NCBI GenBank assembly: GCA_024707075.1
Contig: JANQAK010000001.1
Location: 1,510,001 to 1,574,000 of the forward strand
Direction of reading: 5' to 3'
DNA: 64,000 nucleotides
Origin: Afipia sp.
GTDB taxonomy: Bacteria > Pseudomonadota > Alphaproteobacteria > Rhizobiales > Xanthobacteraceae
The notes under the pieces are model-generated. The model searched no databases and was not told where the DNA came from. It was given only the letters and a program-made list of their open reading frames with translations. The translations under genes and the position numbers were made by a program. Position 1 is the first letter of the stretch. Each line of letters opens with the position of its first letter. This document shows, piece after piece, positions 58,593 through 64,000 of the stretch.

Positions 58593-58873
58593 CTACCAGT
58601 GCCGTCCGCGCCAGCCGCCGCGATAGCCCCAGCCGCGTCCATAGTAACGTGGTCCGCCGTAGAAACGCGGCCCTCCATAATAGCCATAGGCTCCGTAATA
58701 GTTCGGGCGCCACCAGCACCGTCCCCAAGGATTGCAGACCCAGCGGATGTGTTCCACATTTTTGACGGTGTCAGCAGCTACTGGCAAACCATTCGGCATC
58801 GCCGATGCATTGCCGGACGCCAGCGCAGCGCTTCCAGCGCGGCCAGGCCGATGACTGCAAGTTTGAGCTTCAT
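58593..58873 (-). CDS. small exported Gly/Tyr/Arg-rich protein (frameshift in signal peptide)
   Basis: ATG 58873 follows a strong AGGAGG and opens MKLKLAVIGLAA. The frame is lost near 58838-58842. Adding one base (GCCGC to GCCGCG) restores AGSAALASGNASAMPNG and joins the main open frame, giving 93 residues with a clean signal peptide. The mature part starts PNGLPVAADTVKNVEHIRWVCNPWGRCWW and ends in repeats of GYYGGPRFYGGPRYYGRG. This is the GCG_CRPN/GXWXG-type family of small secreted proteins in rhizobia; role unknown. Confidence 0.8.
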
Positions 58874-59023
58874 GTTTTCCTCCTTTGATCGGATGCGAAA
58901 CGCCATTGAGAGGAAAAAGTTGCTCGAAAATGTGGCCTCGCGAAACCGGTCTGCAAGTTTAATGTCGATGAATGGCTATTCATCGAATTCTGCGTGCTTT
59001 CGATCTTTAATGAAGGAGCAAAG

Positions 59024-59446
59024 ATGAAAATCCTTCCCGTCGTCGCGGTCTTCGCGTGGAGCCTGCTGACGCCCGTGATCGCGGCCGACTATGCCGGTCA
59101 GATCAGCGCCTATCGGCGCGCCCACGGGCTCTCATCGGTTCAGAGCGACAGCCGGCTGAATGCCGTCGCTCTCCGGCAGGCGCGCGCGATGGCGTCCAGC
59201 GGAACGGTAAGTCATACGGCGGGCGGCAGCTTTACGTCGCGCGTGGCGGGGTTGCGTAAATCGAGAGCAGCCGAAAATATCGCGGCTGGATTCACGAACT
59301 TTACGGAGACGCTGAAGCAATGGGAAAACAGCGCGGGCCATCGCGAGAATCTTCTGATGCCCGGCGCGCGCAAGGTTGGCGTCGCATCCGTATCCAATCC
59401 GGCGTCGCCCTATCGGATGTTCTGGGCGATGGTGATCACGGACTAG
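59024..59446 (+). CDS. CAP (SCP/PR-1) domain exported protein
   Basis: A 140-residue protein. Signal peptide: MKILPVVAVFAWSLLTPVIA. The CAP fold is short but complete: QISAYRRAHGLSSVQSDSRLNAVALRQARAMA, the first cavity His in GTVSHTAGG, AAENIAAG with its Glu, and WENSAGHRENLLMPGARKVGVA with the second Glu and His. Function of bacterial CAP proteins is mostly unknown. Its stop codon TAG lies inside the left end (CTAGTG) of the repeat at 59443-59604. Confidence 0.92.
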   Translation: MKILPVVAVFAWSLLTPVIAADYAGQISAYRRAHGLSSVQSDSRLNAVALRQARAMASSGTVSHTAGGSFTSRVAGLRKSRAAENIAAGFTNFTETLKQWENSAGHRENLLMPGARKVGVASVSNPASPYRMFWAMVITD

Positions 59447-59604
59447 TGGTGGTTCGCAAGTTCGCATTATTTCTACAGCGCGTTCGTTTGCGGACTTGCG
59501 AACCAAAACCACATGAGAATATTAATTTCTAGTGTCATTCTGAATCCGAAGTTCGCTGTGGCGCTCGCTTTAAAACGAGGCGAACTTCGGATTGAGGACA
59601 CTAG
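59443..59604 (+). repeat. two-hairpin intergenic repeat, copy 4 (overlaps two stop codons)
   Basis: A 162-bp element with perfect ends CTAGTG and CACTAG. Left hairpin: GGTTCGCAAGTTCGC with GCGGACTTGCGAACC. Spacer: ATATTAATTTCT. Right hairpin: AATCCGAAGTTCGC with GCGAACTTCGGATT, bounded by AGTGTC and GGACACT. Its left end supplies the CAP stop TAG. On the - strand it supplies the last 11 codons and stop of the Sel1 gene. Confidence 0.85.
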
Positions 59605-60415
59605 CTGCGCGCGCCTGCGCGATGGCGCCGATCTCCCGAAGTCGCGGTTCAGGATGCTGCATCAGTGCAGCCGCGATGTCGCCGCACATCTCAACCGGTG
59701 TGGTGTCGACGGCAAGACGAAGCAGCGGAACCGCTTCGTCCAGCAGGCCGCGATCGAGCAGCAACTGGCCGTAACGATATTGGCCGCGGAAGTCGCCTTC
59801 GTCGGCAGAGCGGCGATACCACCGGACAGCTTCCACCATATCCTGCTTGCATCCCCAACCGTTTTCGTAGCAGCGCCCGAGCATGTTCAGCGATTTCATG
59901 TGGCCCTGCGCCACTGCCTTGGTAAAAAGCTCGAACGCTGTGCCCGGATCGCGCCCGACGTCTTTGCCGTCGAGCAGGCGGCATCCGAGATTGTACTGCG
60001 CCCAGTCGTATGATTTTTCCGCGGCGGCGCGATAACAGTCGACGGCCTTTGCGTAATCGATCGGCGTGCCCCATCCGAGTTCGTGGCAGCGGCCGAGCAT
60101 GTTGACGGCGTCGGCGCGCTTGCTCAGTGCGGCGATGCCGAACCATCGGAATGCCGCTTCGGGATCGCGCTTGGTGCCATAGCCATCGAGTTGCATTTGA
60201 GCCCAGTGAAGTTGGGCGTCGATGTTGCCGTAGGTGGCTGCTGCATGAACAAAGCGCGCGGCCTCGGCGGGGCTTTTTGTGAGCGCCGCCTGCCATTCTT
60301 CATCGCTGAGATTCTGAAGCTGGCTGAGATAAACAGGTTCGCGGTGTGATTGCTTCTGCCGTCGTCTGCCGAGAAGACGGAAAGGAATCAACCGCCGCAG
60401 CGAAAGTCTTGACAC
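59570..60415 (-). CDS. Sel1-like repeat protein
   Basis: About 281 residues from GTG 60415 (MSRLSLRRLIPFRLLG); a farther ATG at 60526 is possible but gives an unusual N-terminus. At least four Sel1/TPR-like units: AQLHWAQMQLDGYGTKRDPEAAFRWFGIAA; AVNMLGRCHELGWGTPIDYAKAVDCYRAAAE; AQYNLGCRLLDGKDVGRDPGTAFELFTKAV; SLNMLGRCYENGWGCKQDMVEAVRWYRRSA. Such proteins scaffold complexes. The final residues SVLNPKFASF are encoded within repeat copy 4, so the native C-terminus was probably altered by its insertion. Confidence 0.88.
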   Translation of the reverse strand: MSRLSLRRLIPFRLLGRRRQKQSHREPVYLSQLQNLSDEEWQAALTKSPAEAARFVHAAATYGNIDAQLHWAQMQLDGYGTKRDPEAAFRWFGIAALSKRADAVNMLGRCHELGWGTPIDYAKAVDCYRAAAEKSYDWAQYNLGCRLLDGKDVGRDPGTAFELFTKAVAQGHMKSLNMLGRCYENGWGCKQDMVEAVRWYRRSADEGDFRGQYRYGQLLLDRGLLDEAVPLLRLAVDTTPVEMCGDIAAALMQHPEPRLREIGAIAQARAASVLNPKFASF

Positions 60416-60628
60416 AATATGATACCTGTTGATGGCGTCGATTTCGATGCCGACAGCGACACTATAGCGCGGGCGAACGCGCCGCGGCAATAAACTGGCA
60501 CGATGGGGCCGGCAAGACTTGGTCACATCGCCGCGCAGACCCCTGACGATCCGGCAGTGGCGCGATTAACCGGACTTTATCATAATCTGCTACGTGACTG
60601 GGCAGTGACGTGACGAAAGAACCCGTTG

Positions 60629-61750
60629 ATGAATGTGCCTCTCGCCAAGCTACAGCAGATCCCCGCATTCGTCGCGGCGGTGGCTGATTACGAATCCCTT
60701 GCACACGACAGGGTGACCGAACAGGCCTGGGCCTATGTAGCGAGCGGCGCTGCGGATGAATGGACCATGCACGAGAACTGCGCGGCATTTCAGCGCCTGT
60801 CGTTGCACGCCAGCGTTCTGTGCGATCTGAGTGGCGGAAACACCCGGCTGACGCTGTTTGGCCAGACGTTCGCTTCGCCGATCTTTCTCGCACCCATCGC
60901 ATACCAGAAACTGGTTCATCCCGATGGCGAACTGGCAACGGCGCTTGCTTCGGCGGCAGCGGAGACCTGCATGATCGTAAGCACGCTGGCGAGCTCGTCG
61001 CTCGAGGAGATCGCGCAGCAGGCCGCTGCGCCGCTCTGGTTTCAGCTCTACTTCCAGCCAGACCGCGAATTCACCCGCGATCTCGTGCAGCGCGCGGAAG
61101 CAGCCGGCTATCGTGCGCTCGTGGTGACGGTGGATGCGCCGGTCAACGGCATCCGCAATCGCGAACAGCGCGCCGGGTTCAGCTTGCCGGCTGGCGTGGA
61201 CGCGGTCAATCTGCGCGGCATGCGTATTCCGCCTCCGCACGGCGGCAAGGCCGGCGAGGGAATATTGCTTGGCGGATCGCTGCTGGCGTCGGCGCCGACT
61301 TGGAAAGACATCGCATGGTTGAGGTCGCTGACTAGCCTGCCGATCCTGATCAAGGGCATCATGACAGCGGAGGATGCGCGGCGCGCGGTCGCCGAGACGG
61401 TCGACGGCATTGTCGTTTCCAACCACGGTGGCCGCACCCTCGATACACAACCATCTACGATCGACATGCTGCCCGAAATCGTGGGCGCGGTCGCAGGGCG
61501 AGTTCCCGTGCTGCTCGATAGCGGCATCCGCCGTGGCAGCGATATGTTCAAGGCCCTGGCCTTGGGTGCCGCAGCCGTGCTGGTCGGCAGGCCTTATATT
61601 TACGGTCTTGCGGCAGCGGGCGCCGTGGGTGTCGCCCATGTCCTGCATATCCTGCGGGCCGAACTGGAAGTCACCATGGCGCTGACGGGTTGCCGCGATC
61701 TGGCGGCCATTGATTCCTCACGCCTCCGTCTGGTGCCGCGCCGTTCCTGA
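60629..61750 (+). CDS. FMN-dependent alpha-hydroxy-acid oxidising enzyme
   Basis: A 373-residue enzyme from ATG 60629 (MNVPLAKLQQIPAFVAA). FMN and catalytic residues: AYVASGAADEWTMHEN, FLAPIAYQKLVHPDGELATA, WFQLYFQPDREF (Tyr), VVTVDAPVNGIRNREQRAGF, LIKGIMTAEDA (Lys), VSNHGGRTLDTQPSTIDMLPEI (base His and Arg), LLDSGIRRGSDMFKALALGA. It belongs to the lactate dehydrogenase/oxidase and glycolate oxidase family; which acid is used cannot be read. Confidence 0.93.
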   Translation: MNVPLAKLQQIPAFVAAVADYESLAHDRVTEQAWAYVASGAADEWTMHENCAAFQRLSLHASVLCDLSGGNTRLTLFGQTFASPIFLAPIAYQKLVHPDGELATALASAAAETCMIVSTLASSSLEEIAQQAAAPLWFQLYFQPDREFTRDLVQRAEAAGYRALVVTVDAPVNGIRNREQRAGFSLPAGVDAVNLRGMRIPPPHGGKAGEGILLGGSLLASAPTWKDIAWLRSLTSLPILIKGIMTAEDARRAVAETVDGIVVSNHGGRTLDTQPSTIDMLPEIVGAVAGRVPVLLDSGIRRGSDMFKALALGAAAVLVGRPYIYGLAAAGAVGVAHVLHILRAELEVTMALTGCRDLAAIDSSRLRLVPRRS

Positions 61751-61907
61751 TGTGGGGGACCTCTTTAGTTATGAAACGGAGGCCTCTGGCCGTTTGCGCG
61801 GCTCGCCCGGATGGCTCTGCGTCGGGGTGGCAGCGGCGGGCGCACTCTGATATGTAGAGGCGGAATCTCTCATCGCCTTGCGGATGTTCGCTGCAAGGCA
61901 TGCGACC

Positions 61908-61984
61908 GGTCCCGTAGCTCAGCCGGATAGAGCGGCGGTTTCCTAAACCGCAGGTCGGAAGTTCGAGTCTTCCCGGGATCGCCA
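61908..61984 (+). tRNA. tRNA-Arg (anticodon CCT)
   Basis: Acceptor stem GGTCCCG pairs with CGGGATC (one G-T), followed by discriminator G and encoded CCA. D-arm TAGCTCAGCCGGATAGAG; anticodon arm GCGGT-TTCCTAA-ACCGC with CCT at 61942-61944; T-arm GGAAG-TTCGAGT-CTTCC. The 77-nt cloverleaf is complete, and CCA is in the DNA. Confidence 0.96.
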
Positions 61985-62086
61985 ACTTATCGCGCCGTCA
62001 CCATCCTGTAGCGGTCTTGTTATGACCGGGCTGGTTGTCGGGCATTCAAGTCCGAAGCGGGAACTGGCTGCATGAAAGGCAAAAGC

Positions 62087-62115
62087 AAACCCCGGGGACG
62101 TCGTCCCCGAGGTTT
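62087..62115 (-). terminator. terminator-like hairpin after the porin gene
   Basis: AAACCTCGGGGAC and GTCCCCGGGGTTT pair on the - strand with one mismatch and a 3-base loop, followed by TTTGCTTTTG. Just 23 bases after the porin stop. Confidence 0.6.
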
Positions 62116-62137
62116 GCAGCCGCATGGTGCGGGATGA

Positions 62138-63115
62138 TCAGAAGTTGAAGTTGATGCCTCCGAAGCCGACGACGATGTCGCGCTTTGCGTCGGCAAAGGT
62201 CGCGGCGACGCCGGTGTTGACCTGACCCTGTAACAGGTAGTCGTTGATCAGGTGATAGTACTGGAAGCCGCCGCGCACCGACCAGTTTCCGTAGTTCTTC
62301 GGAATCCAGGTGATTGGAACGGTGGCGGTCAGACCCGTGGACACCACACCGGCGTTGTTGGTGCCGCATGGCGTGGCGATCGTTCCACAGACCGTCGTGG
62401 CATCGGCAGTCCAGAAGTCCTTCGGACCGACCGAGATCCATGTCGGTGCCGTGAAGACGACGCCATATCCTTTCTTGACGAGATCGAGAGTCAGAATCGA
62501 ACCGAATTCGGTATAGCCGCTGCCGACCTTACCGGTCGTCACGTTCGACGAGCCGGAGAACTGGTACCAGCCGCGGATGTAGGGCTTGAACTGAACCGGC
62601 AGTCCCCACGATGTGTCGTCGTAAGACAGCGTGACGGACATGTTGCGCTCTGTGCGGAAGCCGTTCACCGGTGGGCTCAGGAATTCGATATACTGAGTGT
62701 CGATAGCCCAGTTGTTCAGGAACGTGACCTTGCCGCCGACCCACCAGTCGAACTCATTCCATGAACCGACGCGCGGATCGTTCTGCTTGCTCCAGAGATC
62801 GTTCCAGATGCCGGCATACACGGTGATCAAGTTGATCGGGCCGGTTTTGTTTTTATAGAGATCGGCGGACAGGCCCATCGCGAGTTGCGAGGTCAGGCCG
62901 GTATTGGTCACATGCAGGCCGCGCGGGGTGATGTAGTCGCCGCCGAAACTTGCATCGAAGAAGCCGTGGATATCGAGAGCCGGCGGTGGAGGTGGCGGCG
63001 CCTTGGTATAGAGCGGCAAGTCAGCCGCCGTTGCAGCCGTCGTCAAAAAAGCCGCCGTAACAAAAGACGCTGCCAAAGCAAGGCCGCGCTGCATCGATCT
63101 TGTAGTCGTAGTCAT
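62138..63115 (-). CDS. outer-membrane beta-barrel protein
   Basis: A 325-residue protein. Signal peptide LALAASFVTAAFLTTAATAA, then ADLPLYTKAPPPPPPALDIHGFFDASFGG, the proline-rich start typical of Bradyrhizobium barrel proteins. The rest alternates aromatic and polar residues as beta strands (NLITVYAGIWNDLW; FDWWVGGKVTFLNNWAIDTQYIEFL; KPYIRGWYQFSG) and ends in Phe (GFGGINFNF), the barrel-assembly signal. Substrate unknown. Upstream lie 576 bases without genes. Confidence 0.9.
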   Translation of the reverse strand: MTTTTRSMQRGLALAASFVTAAFLTTAATAADLPLYTKAPPPPPPALDIHGFFDASFGGDYITPRGLHVTNTGLTSQLAMGLSADLYKNKTGPINLITVYAGIWNDLWSKQNDPRVGSWNEFDWWVGGKVTFLNNWAIDTQYIEFLSPPVNGFRTERNMSVTLSYDDTSWGLPVQFKPYIRGWYQFSGSSNVTTGKVGSGYTEFGSILTLDLVKKGYGVVFTAPTWISVGPKDFWTADATTVCGTIATPCGTNNAGVVSTGLTATVPITWIPKNYGNWSVRGGFQYYHLINDYLLQGQVNTGVAATFADAKRDIVVGFGGINFNF

Positions 63116-63691
63116 CTGACACCCCTAATCTGCTCAGAGCGAAGGCATTAAGCTCGCTCTGCCTGCGTTTCGGACTCACTCGGTTTGCGAGTGAGCCATC
63201 ACGTCCGACTTGCAGACCGGTTGCCTGCTGTCATTCGCGTCGCGCCCTATCTCGCAATTCGTGTGCCAGGGGTGTGGCAGGAATGTCTCTATCGTTGTCG
63301 CGATTAAACAAATGAAAGAAATGCCTGCGGCGCAGTCCTATCCTGCATGTCGAAGGAAATGGATTGTAAATTTTCGGCGGTGTCAGCGCGCGGACATACG
63401 CGATTCAGCGTAGGCATCGTGTGTCAATTTGATGAATGGAAACGCAATCGCTGCCGCTGCTTTTTGCAAAGCCTCTCGGCTTCCAGGAAAGAGGCAGGCC
63501 TTTGCGCATCAACGAAGAACAACAACGATGAGCGCGAAGCGAAATGCATAGGCAGTTTGCAAAAAACATTGCCACCGTCCGTATGCCAATCGTCTTCTTA
63601 ATTTTCGGGTTCATCACCTGTGTTCGCGCGATGGTAGCGGCGCTGTCTCCGCCGCTACCTCGCACGTGTTCTTTGCTTTGGAGTGCGCCGT
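63116..63691. other. long intergenic region upstream of the porin gene
   Basis: 576 bases with no convincing gene on either strand; lower GC than the neighbours in 63290-63380 and 63430-63600. Contains the porin promoter and leader. No hairpin with T-run or repeat was recognised. Confidence 0.45.
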
Positions 63692-64000
63692 TCAGTCCAG
63701 CTTCACGCCGGCTTCGGTGACGACCTTTTGCCAGCGCACGGTTTCCGCCGACACCATGGTCGCGAAGGCTTTGCCCGTGACGTCCGGAACGTCGGAGCCG
63801 TTGCGCTCCCATGCCTCCTTGATCGCCGCCGTCTGCATGGCCTTCTGCAATTCCCTGGTCATGCGCTCCACGATGGCCGGCGGCGTATTCTTCGGTGCGA
63901 ACACCCCGTACCAGGTTGAGACTTCGTACCCGGGCACGCCGGCTTCAGCGGCCGTAGGAACGTCAGGGAAAGCCGGCACACGTTTCGGAGCCGCGACCGC
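63692..64000 (-). CDS. TctC/Bug-family tripartite tricarboxylate transporter binding protein (partial)
   Basis: C-terminal 102 residues; the gene continues beyond the window. VPAFPDVPTAAEAGVPGYEVSTWYGVFAPKNTPPAIVERM is diagnostic of the Bug/TctC family, followed by LQKAMQTAAIKEAWERNGSDV and AETVRWQKVVTEAGVKLD at the stop. These periplasmic proteins bind small carboxylates and often occur as orphans. Confidence 0.9.
   Translation of the reverse strand, partial: AVAAPKRVPAFPDVPTAAEAGVPGYEVSTWYGVFAPKNTPPAIVERMTRELQKAMQTAAIKEAWERNGSDVPDVTGKAFATMVSAETVRWQKVVTEAGVKLD

Noticed and set aside
61908-61984. tRNA-Arg as an integration site
   Set aside because: No integrase, direct repeat of the tRNA 3' end or mobile gene lies nearby.

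Overview
The window is GC-rich, densely coded DNA from an alphaproteobacterium of the Bradyrhizobiaceae/Nitrobacteraceae type (Bradyrhizobium, Rhodopseudomonas, Afipia, Nitrobacter and relatives). I infer this from familiar gene orders (phaR/phaA/phaB; prmC-prfA-ptsP-lysC; bolA/dnaJ-like/cobS/cobT; Suv3-like helicase-S4-fdxA-carD), from the AADLP-type porin N-terminus, and from dispersed intergenic repeats typical of that family. It is a chromosomal housekeeping region. I see no prophage, insertion sequence, CRISPR array, toxin-antitoxin pair or secretion island.

Layout. 1-9.5 kb: a cyclic-di-GMP phosphodiesterase, the polyhydroxybutyrate genes phaR, phaA and phaB, a DMT exporter, a cupin-gloB pair, a methyltransferase and a DUF4167 protein. 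9.8-15.8 kb: a candidate structured RNA, then the reverse-strand run prmC, prfA, ptsP, lysC. 16-22 kb: a PH-domain membrane protein, ubiG, two EamA transporters, and a reverse-strand run DUF1178, nitrilase, grxC, comF. 22.2-23.3 kb: a geneless stretch made of dispersed repeats. 23.3-33.5 kb: mutT-argJ, a parvulin, secA, an L,D-transpeptidase, accA, xerD and a 48-residue membrane protein. 33.8-43.8 kb: aroK-aroB, a CNNM/CorC transporter, bolA, a J-domain protein, DedA, cobS-cobT, a phytase-like Tat protein and rpmB. 44-53 kb: DUF3108, a Suv3-like helicase, an S4 protein, fdxA, carD, an M48 protease and a nuclease-like protein. 53-64 kb: a branched-chain-type binding protein with acyl-CoA and SDR enzymes, small envelope or stress proteins, a CAP protein, Sel1 repeats, an FMN oxidase, tRNA-Arg(CCT), a porin and a partial TctC-type binding protein.

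Gene organisation. Many same-strand neighbours overlap by 4 bases (ATGA or GTGA): prmC/prfA, cupin/gloB, DUF1178/nitrilase, nitrilase/grxC, argJ/mutT and aroK/aroB. These suggest translationally coupled operons. Perfect GC hairpins with T-runs close phaA, DUF4167, secA/L,D-transpeptidase, rpmB and carD/M48.

Two signals stand out. First, a family of about 160-bp elements (3397-3555, 15895-16056, 33484-33647, 59443-59604) is bounded by CTRGTG...CAC(T/C)(A)G and built from two tandem hairpins. Its stems differ between copies by compensating changes, and one copy carries the stop codons of both flanking genes. Second, 9797-9919 looks like a compact structured RNA with a long-range closing stem followed by six T. 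In addition, at least nine genes, including secA, xerD, argJ, fdxA and bolA, carry single-base indels, often in homopolymers. These look more like sequence errors than gene decay, and the affected genes are annotated here as whole genes with the break position given.
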